Below, in pieces: positions 33,208 through 41,873 of a DNA stretch of 64,000 bases. Position 1 is the stretch's first letter. Every line of letters starts with the position of its first letter. The position numbers were made by a program, and so were the translations under genes. Source of the stretch: Streptomyces sp. DvalAA-43 (lineage in GTDB: Bacteria > Actinomycetota > Actinomycetes > Streptomycetales > Streptomycetaceae); NCBI RefSeq assembly GCF_900091725.1, contig NZ_FMBW01000091.1, forward strand, positions 1 to 64,000, in the 5' to 3' direction. The notes under the pieces are model-generated. The model searched no databases. It was given only the letters and a program-made list of their open reading frames with translations, and was not told the origin of the DNA.

Positions 33208-33753
33208 ATGACGACCCCCGCCCTGCACACCGCGCGACTGCGCCTGGAGCCGTACACGCCCTCCGACGAGGAGGACTTCGTCGCACTGTTCCAGGACGCC
33301 CGGGTGTCCCGCTGGATGGGGGCAGGACCCACGACCGAGGCCGAGGACCGCGCCCTGTTCGGACGGATCTTCAGCAAGGTGTACGCACAGGACCTGTTCG
33401 ATGTCTGGGCCGTTCGCTGCGGCGGCCGGTTCGTCGGCCATGCGGAGATCAAGCCGTCCTCGGACCCGGCGGGCCACGAGATCGTCTACGCACTGGCCGC
33501 CGCCGCGTGGGGCCAGGGGTTCGGCACCGAGATCGCGCGGGCGCTGACCGGGTACGGATTCGGCACGCTCGGGCTCACCGAGGTGCATGCCACGGTGGCC
33601 GCCGAGAACGCCGCGTCGCTGGCGCTGCTGGGCCGGATCGGCTTCCGGCACGTCCGGGACAGGGCGGAGGACGACGGCGGCACGACCCGGGTCCTGACCC
33701 GCTCCGCCGCGTTGGACGCCGACACCGCCCACGCCGCCGGTCAGCCCCGGTAG
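33208..33753 (+). CDS. GNAT-family acetyltransferase (RimJ/RimL type)
   Basis: A 181-aa GNAT protein of the Acetyltransf_3 type (TARLRLEPYTPSDEEDF; VYALAAAAWGQGFGTEIARALTGYGF; VHATVAAENAASLALLGRIGFRHV). Such proteins acetylate ribosomal-protein N-termini, antibiotics or small amines; the acceptor is not evident. Probably leaderless. Its last 13 bp overlap the convergent cupin gene. Confidence 0.85.
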   Translation: MTTPALHTARLRLEPYTPSDEEDFVALFQDARVSRWMGAGPTTEAEDRALFGRIFSKVYAQDLFDVWAVRCGGRFVGHAEIKPSSDPAGHEIVYALAAAAWGQGFGTEIARALTGYGFGTLGLTEVHATVAAENAASLALLGRIGFRHVRDRAEDDGGTTRVLTRSAALDADTAHAAGQPR

Positions 33754-34457
33754 ACGTCCAGGCGGCCGCACATGCCGAACTTCCCGTACGCGGCTGGCTG
33801 TTCGGCGTGCACACGGGCGTCGGCGAGATGGCCGCCGTCGCCGCGTGCCACGGCGTCGAGCTGCTCGCCGGTCGCCTCGGAAGCGGCGACGGCCCCCCGC
33901 CGCCAGCGCCCGCGCCAGTCCTCGGCCCTCGGGCGTACGAGTGCGGCGGCGGCCCGGTGGAACGCGGCGAGCGGCTCGGGGTCGCCCGCTTCGGTGGCCC
34001 GGCGCAGGGCGAGAAAGCCCTCGACGGCGAGATCGCGGCGGGCGCGGGCGGCCCGTTCCTGATCGGCCTCCGAACCGTCGGCGGGCAGGATGGCCGCCGC
34101 CCGGTAGGCATCGGGGTCCATCAGGTGATCCGGCGGCAGGGTGAGTACGGCGTCGCCCGCCTCCGGCAGCCCGCTGTTCTCCATGAGGACGACGATGCGC
34201 AGCCCGTCCTCGTTGACCAGTCGGTGGATCGTGCCCGGCGTGAACCACACCAGCGCCCCCGGCGCCAGCGGCGTCTGGCGGAATCCCGACGCGGTGAGCG
34301 TCTGCACCGAGCCCGTGCCCCCGACCACCACGTATCCCTCGGAACAGGTGAGATGGAGATGGGGCGTTCCGCCGCGCAGCCCGTCCGCGGTGGGCCAGTC
34401 GTACACCCGCAGGTGGGACACGGCGACGGCGCCGGGCAGCCCTTCGAAGGTCGGCAC
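33741..34457 (-). CDS. Cupin-domain protein
   Basis: A 238-aa protein with an N-terminal cupin barrel (about 10-100): T-P-H-L-H-L-T-C-S-E-G-Y-V-V-V-G-G-T-G carries the two His and the Glu of motif 1, and F-T-P-G-T-I-H-R-L-V-N carries the His of motif 2. A helical, charged C-terminal half of no recognised family follows. GTG at 34457 with GAGGAG 5 nt upstream. The promoter has a LacI-type operator, which points to control by a sugar-responsive repressor. Confidence 0.8.
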   Translation of the reverse strand: MPTFEGLPGAVAVSHLRVYDWPTADGLRGGTPHLHLTCSEGYVVVGGTGSVQTLTASGFRQTPLAPGALVWFTPGTIHRLVNEDGLRIVVLMENSGLPEAGDAVLTLPPDHLMDPDAYRAAAILPADGSEADQERAARARRDLAVEGFLALRRATEAGDPEPLAAFHRAAAALVRPRAEDWRGRWRRGAVAASEATGEQLDAVARGDGGHLADARVHAEQPAAYGKFGMCGRLDVYRG

Positions 34458-34478
34458 AACTGCTCCTCGGTCTCTCCG

Positions 34479-34497
34479 CCCCTGCGACCCGCAGGGG
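34479..34497 (-). promoter_or_regulatory. Hairpin in the cupin mRNA leader
   Basis: CCCCTGCG and CGCAGGGG form a perfect 8-bp stem with a 3-nt loop, 22 nt upstream of the GTG. It could affect translation or mRNA stability. Confidence 0.35.
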
Positions 34498-34511
34498 TTC
34501 GCAGCGGGCTC

Positions 34512-34525
34512 GGCAAGCGCTTTCC
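34512..34525. promoter_or_regulatory. LacI-type operator GGCAAGCGCTTTCC
   Basis: A palindrome with a single mismatched pair around AAGCGCTT with central CG. It lies just downstream of the predicted start site of the cupin transcript (-10 TACCGT at 34537-34542), an ideal repressor position. Confidence 0.5.
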
Positions 34526-34536
34526 ACGCCTGCTGC

Positions 34537-34564
34537 ACGGTACCCGCGCCGGCCGCGACCGCAA
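34537..34564 (-). promoter_or_regulatory. Promoter of the cupin gene
   Basis: Minus-strand -35 TTGCGG (34559-34564), 16-nt spacer, -10 TACCGT (34537-34542). Predicted start near 34530, giving a leader of about 70 nt that contains the LacI-type dyad and the hairpin. Confidence 0.5.
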
Positions 34565-34662
34565 CAGGGACCGGGTGTCAGCGACTGCCCTGCGGGCCAC
34601 TGTCAGTGGTCGGGGGCAAACTGTCCGGTATCCGGCACAACGGCGTTTCGGGAGGTTCGGTC

Positions 34663-35751
34663 ATGTCCGACGTACTGCTCACCGTGGGCACCCGCAAGGG
34701 ACTCTTCATCGGCCGCAGGCGCGGTGACACATGGGAGTTCGGCGGCCCGCATTTCAATGCCCAGGCGATCTATTCCATCGCCGTCGACACCCGCGGGCCG
34801 GTCCCACGACTCCTGGTCGGCGGCGACAGCGCGCACTGGGGCCCGTCGGTCTTCCGCTCCGACGACCTGGGCGCCACCTGGGTCGAGCCGGGACAACCGG
34901 CCGTGAAGTTCCCCCGGTTCACCGGGGCGTCGCTGGAGCGGGTCTGGCAGCTGCATCCGGCCGGCCCCGAGGCGCCCGATGTCGTCTACGCGGGGACCGA
35001 GCCCGCCGCGCTGTTCCGTTCCGAGGACGGCGGGGAGTCGTTCGAGCTGGTCCGCCCGCTGTGGGAGCATCCGACGCGTTCGCGATGGGTGCCGGGCGGG
35101 GGCGGTGAGGGCCTGCACACCATCCTGACGGACCCGAGGGACGCCCGTGCCGTGACCGTCGCGGTCTCCACGGCCGGCGTGTTCCGCACCAAGGACGGCG
35201 GTGCGAGCTGGGCTCCGTCGAACAAGGGCGTGTCCGCGGTCTTCCTCCCCGGCCCGGCCCCGGAGTTCGGTCAGTGCGTCCACAAGGTGGCGCGGGACGC
35301 GGTCGATCCGGACCGGCTCTACCTCCAGAACCACTGGGGAGTCTTCCGGAGCGACGACTCGGGGGACCACTGGACCGACATCGGGCAGGGGCTGCCGTCG
35401 GACTTCGGTTTCGCCGCGGCGGCGCACCCGCACCGCGCGGACACCGTGTACCTCTTCCCGATCAACGCCGATGCCGACCGGGTGCCCGCCGGACACCGCT
35501 GCCGGGTGTTCCGTACCAACGACGCGGGGAGCACCTGGGAGCCGCTGACAACGGGCCTGCCCGAGGAGACGCACTACGGCACGGTGCTGCGCGACGCGCT
35601 CTGTACGGACGACGCCGATCCGGCGGGTGTCTACTTCGGCAATCGCAACGGCGAGGTGTACGCGAGCGCGGACGACGGGGACAGCTGGCAGCAGCTCGCC
35701 TCGCACCTGCCGGACGTGCTGTGCGTACGGGCGGCGGTGATCGGCGACTGA
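34663..35751 (+). CDS. BNR/sialidase-like repeat protein (beta-propeller)
   Basis: A 362-aa protein with several Asp-box repeats, S-x-D-x-G-x-x-W, for example FRSDDLGATWVEP, FRSEDGGESFELV, FRTKDGGASWAPS, FRSDDSGDHWTDI, FRTNDAGSTWEPL and YASADDGDSWQQL. This is the fold of sialidases and of glycosidase-like propellers (often labelled WD40/YVTN/BNR-like), but no sialidase catalytic arginine triad is recognised. There is no signal peptide, so it is probably cytoplasmic. GGGAGG lies 8 nt before the ATG. Divergent from the cupin gene. Confidence 0.82.
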   Translation: MSDVLLTVGTRKGLFIGRRRGDTWEFGGPHFNAQAIYSIAVDTRGPVPRLLVGGDSAHWGPSVFRSDDLGATWVEPGQPAVKFPRFTGASLERVWQLHPAGPEAPDVVYAGTEPAALFRSEDGGESFELVRPLWEHPTRSRWVPGGGGEGLHTILTDPRDARAVTVAVSTAGVFRTKDGGASWAPSNKGVSAVFLPGPAPEFGQCVHKVARDAVDPDRLYLQNHWGVFRSDDSGDHWTDIGQGLPSDFGFAAAAHPHRADTVYLFPINADADRVPAGHRCRVFRTNDAGSTWEPLTTGLPEETHYGTVLRDALCTDDADPAGVYFGNRNGEVYASADDGDSWQQLASHLPDVLCVRAAVIGD

Positions 35752-35945
35752 CCACCGCCCGGCGGTGCGCCGGCAGCCGGCTCGTTCCGGCCGGTCATCG
35801 GCCCAACTCTTCTCCCCGAACTTTCAGTTCCGCACAGTGTGACGCGGTCCGAGGCAACCCCTGGGCTTCACTCTCCGTCCTCCGGAAGCGGGGGCCCCAG
35901 GGATCTCTGGGGTGTTCGAGAAGGCCGATGACCAGGAGGACCACC

Positions 35946-38771
35946 TTGATCCGTGTCTCGCGCACGGTTACCGCCGCGCTGGCGGTACTCACCCTGACCA
36001 TGGGATGGCCGGAGCTGGCGCGCGCGTCGCCGCAACCGGCACACCCGCAGCGTTCCGCCGATTCCATATCCCTGCCCGCTTCGATGGCCTCCGCTGCGCG
36101 GGAGGAGCCGGACGGCCGGCTTCCGGCAGGCTGGCGGATCACCGGTGCGGGAACCGCGAAGCAGCTCGTCTGGACCTCGCCCGAGCGGGTGCCGATGGGC
36201 GATGCCCGGGTCGAGTTCTACGCCGGGGACAAGCTTCTGGGCCGGCCGGTGGCCGGCCGGGACCGGCGGGCGTTCCGGCTGAAGCTCGGCGACGCGCATA
36301 TCGGAGCGGCGCCGGACCTCAAGGCCCTGGCGGGCGGACGTCGTCTCGACGCCGCCGGGGCCGGCCGGGCCCCGGACGCCCGGCGTGCCACCGAGGCGGC
36401 ACCGCCGTCGACTCTCCCGCCGGCGAACCCGGTCGACCCCGGCGTGGCGGGAAAGTACCGGACCGTCAGCGGTGAGTACGCCCTGAAGTCGGTGCGGCTG
36501 CCCGGCTTCCCCGCACCGGTGGAGATGCGGGCCGTGGTGGTGTCGCCGGTCGGCGCACCGGGGCGCCGGCCCCTCGCGCTGTTCCTGCACGGCCGTCACT
36601 ACACCTGCTACAACGCCAAGGGCGACCAGGGCATGTCCTGGCCCTGCGAGGCGGGCACGAAGCCGGTGCCGAGCCACCGGGGCTATCTGCGCGACCAGAA
36701 GCTCCTGGCCTCGCAGGGATACGTCACGGTGTCCATCGCGGCCAACGGGATAAACGGGCAGGACGACAACGCCGAGGACGGTGGCGCCCAGGCGCGTTCG
36801 TCCCTGGTGCGGCTGCACCTCGCCCGCTGGGCCGAATGGGCCGCCCATCGGGCCGGAGCGCCCGCGGCCGTGCGCGCCGCCCCGCCCGCCGACATGGAAC
36901 GGGTGCTGCTCGTCGGCCACTCCCGGGGCGGCGAAGGCGTCAACCGGGCCGCGCTCGACAGCCTGTCCCGGCCGCCCGCGGACCAGGACGGCTACCGCGG
37001 TCCGGTGCGCTGGCACATTCGCGGCACCGTCCTGATCGGCCCCACCGTCTTCGGGCAGAACCCGGTTCCGGACGTACCGTCCACGACCATCCTGCCGGGC
37101 TGCGACGGCGACGTGTCCGATCTCCAGGGCCAGATCTATGTGGACGGCACCCGTGGCGTCAGCCGCGGCGCCGCACTGCACAGCGCGGTCTACATGGTCG
37201 GCGCCAACCACAACTTCTTCAACAGCGAGTGGACTCCGGGGCAGGCGGCGGCCCCCGCCGACGACGACTTCTGGGACGGCGACACCCCTGACCCGGTGTG
37301 CACCCCGGGCAAGAAGGCCCGGCTCACCGCCACACGGCAGCAGACCGCCGGGGCCACGTACATCGCCGCGGCGGCCCGGCTGTTCGTCGCGGGTGACGAC
37401 CGCGTACGCCCGCTGCTGGACGGCTCGGACCGGCGCGCGCCGTCGGCCGGCCCGGTCCGCGTGCTCACCCACGCCGTCGGCGGCAGGCGCACGCCCGCGT
37501 TCCTTCCCGACACCTCGGTGTCCGTGACCGGCGGCCGGGTGTGCGCCCAGGTGGATCCCGATCCGCGCCGCGCCTGTCTGCCGCCCGAGGGAACCGCCGT
37601 CTCCCCGCACTTCGCCCTGTGGGAGACCTCGCGGGAGCCCGGCCGTCACGCGGTCGCCATGCGCTGGTCGAAGCCGGGCACGGCGGTGAAGATCCGTCCC
37701 GCCCATCCGGTCTCCGTGGCGGGTTCCGAGTCGCTGGCGCTCCGGGTGATCGTGCCGCCCAACACCACCGGCACCCGCCTGGACATCGCCCTCACCGACA
37801 CCAGGGGCCGACGGGCGGTGCTCGGCACGGCCCGGATCGACGGGCTGCCGGGCAGCGACCGGACCGCGTCCTACTGGGGCCGCGAGATCCGGGTGCCGCT
37901 GTCCGCCGCCGCGCGGAGCAAGGTGGATCTGAAGCAGGTGAAGGCCCTGGAGCTGACCCCGCGCAGCGGTTCGGGGCAGGCGTGGCTGGTCGACGCCTGG
38001 GGCTGGCGCCCCGGCACACCCGCGGTCCGGGCGGCTTCGCTGCCGCGGGTGGACATCGGGCGGCTGACGGTCCAGGAAGGTGACTCCGGGGTCCGGAACT
38101 ACCGCATTCCGGTGCGGGTCTCCGGGCACGGCAGCGGCCAGGTACGGCTGTTCGTCGCCGAGCCGGGCACGGACGAGGTCCGCTACCGGACGGTGACGGT
38201 ACGTCCGGGCAGCCATGACGTCGACGTGCCCGTCCAGGTGCGGGGCAACACCCGCTTCTCCTACGACGTCATGCACAACGTGTTCGTCAAGGCCGTTCGC
38301 GGCGCGGTCGTCGGCTCCTACAGCGGCGGGCTGACCGTGAAGAACGACGATCCGATGCCCACGGTCGAAGTGAAGCCGGTCGCGGACCACGTCACCGAAG
38401 GGCAGAGCCTGCGCTGGCGGATCTCGCTCTCCGAAGCCGCCGATGTCGACATGGACTCGGTCGGTTTCGAGATCCTGCCGGTCGAGCAGGGGGCGGAGCT
38501 GTCCACCCTGGACGTCGACGGGTCGTGGCTGCGGGACACCTTCGGCGAGTCGCCGAAACCGGCCCGGCCGCTGTCCAAGGTGGTGGAGACGCCGTATCTG
38601 CCGGTCAGCGTGCCCGCCGGGAAGCTGAGTACCGAGTTGACCGTGCCCACGGTCGCCGACGGGCTCAAGGAGCCGGAGGAATCGGTGCGGTTGCGGATGA
38701 TCACCTACGACGACTCCTGGGAGCCGCACGAGGGGCCGGTGTTCACCGGCACGGTGCGCGACGCGTCATGA
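35946..38771 (+). CDS. Large secreted alpha/beta-hydrolase with C-terminal beta modules
   Basis: A 941-aa exported protein. Signal peptide VSRTVTAALAVLTLTMGWPELARA. The catalytic region (about 150-480) contains L-F-L-H-G-R-H-Y and the nucleophile elbow V-G-H-S-R-G-G-E-G, as in lipase or esterase-type hydrolases. Residues about 520-690 look like a beta-sandwich, and two Calx-beta-like modules (LTVQEGDSGVRNYRIPVRV; HVTEGQSLRWRISLSEAADVD) end it. TTG at 35946 is chosen because AGGAGG lies 6 nt upstream; an ATG 18 nt earlier has a poorer site. Substrate unknown. Confidence 0.8.
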   Translation: MIRVSRTVTAALAVLTLTMGWPELARASPQPAHPQRSADSISLPASMASAAREEPDGRLPAGWRITGAGTAKQLVWTSPERVPMGDARVEFYAGDKLLGRPVAGRDRRAFRLKLGDAHIGAAPDLKALAGGRRLDAAGAGRAPDARRATEAAPPSTLPPANPVDPGVAGKYRTVSGEYALKSVRLPGFPAPVEMRAVVVSPVGAPGRRPLALFLHGRHYTCYNAKGDQGMSWPCEAGTKPVPSHRGYLRDQKLLASQGYVTVSIAANGINGQDDNAEDGGAQARSSLVRLHLARWAEWAAHRAGAPAAVRAAPPADMERVLLVGHSRGGEGVNRAALDSLSRPPADQDGYRGPVRWHIRGTVLIGPTVFGQNPVPDVPSTTILPGCDGDVSDLQGQIYVDGTRGVSRGAALHSAVYMVGANHNFFNSEWTPGQAAAPADDDFWDGDTPDPVCTPGKKARLTATRQQTAGATYIAAAARLFVAGDDRVRPLLDGSDRRAPSAGPVRVLTHAVGGRRTPAFLPDTSVSVTGGRVCAQVDPDPRRACLPPEGTAVSPHFALWETSREPGRHAVAMRWSKPGTAVKIRPAHPVSVAGSESLALRVIVPPNTTGTRLDIALTDTRGRRAVLGTARIDGLPGSDRTASYWGREIRVPLSAAARSKVDLKQVKALELTPRSGSGQAWLVDAWGWRPGTPAVRAASLPRVDIGRLTVQEGDSGVRNYRIPVRVSGHGSGQVRLFVAEPGTDEVRYRTVTVRPGSHDVDVPVQVRGNTRFSYDVMHNVFVKAVRGAVVGSYSGGLTVKNDDPMPTVEVKPVADHVTEGQSLRWRISLSEAADVDMDSVGFEILPVEQGAELSTLDVDGSWLRDTFGESPKPARPLSKVVETPYLPVSVPAGKLSTELTVPTVADGLKEPEESVRLRMITYDDSWEPHEGPVFTGTVRDAS

Positions 38772-38790
38772 CCCGTCGCGCATGATCCGA

Positions 38791-38831
38791 GGACGTGGCA
38801 CCGGTCCCGCGAAGGGGCCGGTGCCACGTCC
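38791..38831. terminator. Strong bidirectional terminator
   Basis: GGACGTGGCACCGG pairs perfectly with CCGGTGCCACGTCC, and TCCC/GGGG extends the stem inward to a short loop. It lies between the convergent hydrolase and uracil-DNA glycosylase genes. Confidence 0.8.
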
Positions 38832-38867
38832 GGTACCGACGCGGTGCGCGGTGCCCGGAGCGCCGCG

Positions 38868-39545
38868 CTACGGCAGCCGCCAGTCGACTTCCTGGGCTCC
38901 CTGGCGCAGCAGGAGTTCATTGGTACGGCTGAACGGGCGCGAGCCGAAGAAGCCGCGGTCCGCCGACATGGGCGAGGGGTGCGCGGACTCGATCGCCGGG
39001 AAGCCGTCGAGGAACGGCCGCAGGTTGCGGGCGTCACGCCCCCACAGCACGGAGACCAGCGGCTTGCCACGTGCGGCCAGGGCCCGGATCGCCTGTTCGG
39101 TGACCTCCTCCCAGCCCTTGCCTCGGTGCGCGCCCGGTTTGCGGGGCGCGGTGGTGAGCGCCCTGTTCAGCAGCAGGACGCCCTGCCGCGTCCAGGGCGT
39201 CAGGTCGCCGTTCGACGGACGCGGCAGCCCCAGGTCCGTATGCATCTCCCGGAAGATGTTCTCCAGACTGCCGGGCACCTGGGGCACCTCGGGGGCCACG
39301 GAGAAGCTCAGCCCCATCGCCATTCCGGGCGTCGGATAGGGGTCCTGACCGACGATCAGGACGCGTACGTCGTCGAAGGGCTGCTGGAACGCGCGCAGCA
39401 CGTTCGCTCCGGACGGCAGATAGGTGCGTCCTGCCGCCACCTCCGCGCGCAGGAAATCGCCCATCGCCGCGATGCGTCCGGCCACGGGTGCGAGTGCTTC
39501 GGCCCAGCCGGGCTCGACTACTTCATTCAACGGTCGTGGTGCCAC
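38868..39545 (-). CDS. ung: Uracil-DNA glycosylase, family 1
   Basis: A 225-aa family 1 uracil-DNA glycosylase, which removes uracil from DNA to start base-excision repair. Motif 1 is V-G-Q-D-P-Y-P-T-P-G-M-A-M-G-L-S-F-S with the catalytic Asp; motif 2 is H-P-S-P-M-S-A-D-R-G-F-F-G-S-R-P-F-S with the His. Full normal length. GTG at 39545; TAGAGT on the minus strand (39554-39559) ends 8 nt before it with no ribosome site, so the mRNA is probably leaderless. Many Streptomyces carry two ung genes; this may be one of them. Confidence 0.93.
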   Translation of the reverse strand: MAPRPLNEVVEPGWAEALAPVAGRIAAMGDFLRAEVAAGRTYLPSGANVLRAFQQPFDDVRVLIVGQDPYPTPGMAMGLSFSVAPEVPQVPGSLENIFREMHTDLGLPRPSNGDLTPWTRQGVLLLNRALTTAPRKPGAHRGKGWEEVTEQAIRALAARGKPLVSVLWGRDARNLRPFLDGFPAIESAHPSPMSADRGFFGSRPFSRTNELLLRQGAQEVDWRLP

Positions 39546-39667
39546 AAAACGTCACTCTACCGGCGTACACGGCCCGCTCCCGCCTCCGAGTCCGCCCTCC
39601 CAGGACCGGGGCCGGGTCCTGGGGATAGGCTGCCGCCGTCATTCCTCTTCCTTCCTGGAGCCGGCCC

Positions 39668-40786
39668 ATGAGCGCACCGCGGCGATCACCGGAAAGCACC
39701 GCCGCCCGGGCGGGTGCGGAGGGGGCGGCGGTGTCGGGGCCGTATGTGCTCGGCGTGGACTCGGGAGGTTCGGGGCTGCGCGTGGCGCTGGGCGCCGTCG
39801 GCGGGTCCGCCCCGGTGGCGACGACGGACTGCGGGGGTCCGGTGCGCACCGGACCGGCCGGGATCGACGCGGGCCATCTGCTGGAGCAACTGCTGCCCGC
39901 CGCCCGCCTGTTGCTGGAGCAGCGCGGCGCGGCAGGTTCCGGGATCGAGGCCGTGGCGATCGGCGCGGCCGGCATGGCGACGCTCGGCGGACAACTGCGC
40001 GCGGAGCTGCCCGCCGCCCTGGAGGACGCCCTCGGGGTACGGCGGCTGGCGCTCGCCGGCGACGCGGTGACCGCGTACGCGGGGGCGGTCGGCCAGCGTC
40101 CGGGGGCGGTCGTCGCAGGTGGCACGGGCATGATCGCGCTGGGTACGGATCTGACGAGCTGGCGCCGGGCCGACGGCTGGGGCCATCTGCTGGGCGACAG
40201 TGGCGGCGGAGCCTGGATCGGCCGGGCCGGGCTCGACGCGGCCATGCGCGCCCATGACGGGCGGCGCGGCGGATCCGCCGCTCTGCTGTCCCGGCTGGAG
40301 GCGGTGTTCGGGCCCGCACCGGAACTGCCCGGACGGCTCTATCCGCGGACCGACCGGCCTGCCGTACTGGCCTCGTTCGCGCCCGAGGTCGCCGCGTGCG
40401 CCGGGCACGATCCGGTGGCCGCGGGCATTCTGCGCGAGGCCGCGGCGCATGTCGCGGAGGCGGCCGAGGCGGTCTGCCCCGAGGCGGGGCGCGACGGCGA
40501 ACCGTGCGAAGTGGCGCTGACGGGCGGCTTGTTCCGGATGGGCGATCCGCTGCTCGTACCATTGCGCGAGGAGTTGTCCCGCCGTCTCCCGCAGGCGCGG
40601 ATGGTCCCCGGTTCGGGTGATCCGCTGACCGGGGCGCTGTCCATCGCGCGGGCGCTGGCGACCGGGGACCTACGACTGCCCCGCCACCCGACGCTGCTTC
40701 GGGTGCCTGGTGAGGGGCCTGAGTGGCAGTCCGGCCAGGTGGCGACAGAGCAGGACCAGTCGGCCGGTAAGCCTCTGATCGGATAA
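39668..40786 (+). CDS. BadF/BadG/BcrA ATPase family kinase (N-acetylglucosamine kinase-like)
   Basis: A 372-aa protein of the ASKHA fold. Phosphate loop 1 is V-L-G-V-D-S-G-G-S-G-L-R-V-A-L-G, phosphate loop 2 lies in V-A-G-G-T-G-M-I-A-L-G, and L-G-D-S-G-G-G-A-W-I-G-R-A-G matches the family's sugar-binding region. The closest functional class is eukaryote-type GlcNAc kinase. ATG at 39668 with GGAG 7 nt upstream. The N-terminal 25 residues are Ala/Ser/Arg-rich and lie before the fold, so a later start is possible. Confidence 0.8.
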   Translation: MSAPRRSPESTAARAGAEGAAVSGPYVLGVDSGGSGLRVALGAVGGSAPVATTDCGGPVRTGPAGIDAGHLLEQLLPAARLLLEQRGAAGSGIEAVAIGAAGMATLGGQLRAELPAALEDALGVRRLALAGDAVTAYAGAVGQRPGAVVAGGTGMIALGTDLTSWRRADGWGHLLGDSGGGAWIGRAGLDAAMRAHDGRRGGSAALLSRLEAVFGPAPELPGRLYPRTDRPAVLASFAPEVAACAGHDPVAAGILREAAAHVAEAAEAVCPEAGRDGEPCEVALTGGLFRMGDPLLVPLREELSRRLPQARMVPGSGDPLTGALSIARALATGDLRLPRHPTLLRVPGEGPEWQSGQVATEQDQSAGKPLIG

Positions 40787-40858
40787 AAGTGGACAGATAA
40801 CGCCTGTCTGGGCCCTCCCCGAACGGAGCCGCACCCAAAACCAGTAGCATGCGGCGCC

Positions 40859-41782
40859 ATGAGCACCCCCACTGGGCCCGCTTCCGGCCTGCCTGTACGA
40901 ATGCCGCGACCTCGCCAGTCCGGACGGCACCGCCGCCCGGAGCCCGTGGTCGCGCCCGAGGGCGCTGCCGCGCTCGTTCTCGCCGTTCCCGGTACCCCCT
41001 CCTCGGCCACGCGCAGTCTGGCCGAAGAGGTGATCAGCATCGCCCGTTCCGAGCTGCCCGGCCTCAACGCCCGGATCGGCTACCTCGACGGCGACGATGC
41101 CGAGTACCCCGCGCTCTCCGCCGTACTCACCCACTGCGCCGCCGAGCGCGTCGCGCGCTTCGAGCAGGCGCGGGCCGCAGGCCGTGAGGTTCCCGAGCCC
41201 GAGGGTCCGTCCGCCGTCGTGGTGCCGCTGCTCGCGGGGCCGGACAGCTCGCTGATCCGGCGGATACGGCAGGCCGTGATGGACAGCGGTACGCAGGTCG
41301 AGCTGACCGATGTGCTCGGCCCGCACCCGCTTCTCGCCGAGGCGCTGCACGTACGGCTGTCCGAGGCCGGTCTGGCCCGCGCGGACCGGGCCAGGCTCTT
41401 CACGGTGGCCACCGCCGCCGACGGCATCGTGCTGGCCACGGTGGGTGGCGACGAGGCCGTGCAGGCGGCCGGGATCACCGGCATGCTGCTGGCCGCCCGG
41501 CTCGCGGTACCGGTGATGGCCGCGGCGCTCGACGTCGAGGGTTCCGTCGCGTCGATCGCCGAGCAGCTCACCGGCTCCGGCTCGGTGCAGCTCGCGGTGG
41601 CCCCGTATCTGGTCGGCCCGGAGGTGGCCGAGGGGCTGCTGGACGCCGCCGCGAAGGAGGCGGGCTGCGCGACGGCCGAGCCGCTCGGCGCCTACCCGGC
41701 GATCGGCAAGCTCGTGCTGTCGCTGTACATGACGACGCTCGGGATCACGCCGGTCGCACCGCAGGGCGCCCAGGCGCACTGA
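40859..41782 (+). CDS. CbiX/sirohydrochlorin chelatase-like protein without metal histidines
   Basis: A 307-aa protein with two CbiX-like halves. Where chelatases have an N-terminal G-H-G-S, this one reads L-V-L-A-V-P-G-T-P-S-S-A-T-R; where they have P-L-F-L-x-x-G-x-H, it reads V-P-L-L-A-G-P-D-S-S. The metal-binding histidines are therefore absent, so ferrochelation or cobalt chelation is doubtful despite the usual family label. TAGCAT (40845-40850) ends 8 nt before the ATG with no ribosome site, suggesting a leaderless transcript. Role unknown. Confidence 0.75.
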   Translation: MSTPTGPASGLPVRMPRPRQSGRHRRPEPVVAPEGAAALVLAVPGTPSSATRSLAEEVISIARSELPGLNARIGYLDGDDAEYPALSAVLTHCAAERVARFEQARAAGREVPEPEGPSAVVVPLLAGPDSSLIRRIRQAVMDSGTQVELTDVLGPHPLLAEALHVRLSEAGLARADRARLFTVATAADGIVLATVGGDEAVQAAGITGMLLAARLAVPVMAAALDVEGSVASIAEQLTGSGSVQLAVAPYLVGPEVAEGLLDAAAKEAGCATAEPLGAYPAIGKLVLSLYMTTLGITPVAPQGAQAH

Positions 41783-41786
41783 TCCA

Positions 41787-41806
41787 CTGCCGGGTACGCC
41801 CGGCAG
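41787..41806. terminator. Hairpin with UACG-type tetraloop
   Basis: CTGCCGGG and CCCGGCAG form a perfect 8-bp stem around TACG, 5 bp after the stop of the CbiX-like gene. Confidence 0.6.
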
Positions 41807-41808
41807 TC

Positions 41809-41856
41809 CACGATCGCCGGACGGGCCGGGAGAACCGGGCCCGTCCGGCGATCGTG
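41809..41856. terminator. Very strong bidirectional terminator
   Basis: A 19-bp perfect stem (41809-41827 with 41838-41856), beginning CACGATCGCC and ending GGCGATCGTG. It lies 2 bp after the smaller hairpin and between the convergent CbiX-like and lactonase genes. Confidence 0.8.
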
Positions 41857-41873
41857 CTGTGCTCGGCGCGAGG

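Noticed and set aside
35868..38729. 953-codon open frame antisense to the secreted hydrolase gene
   Set aside because: Shadow frame without motifs, opposite a protein with a signal peptide and GHSRG elbow.
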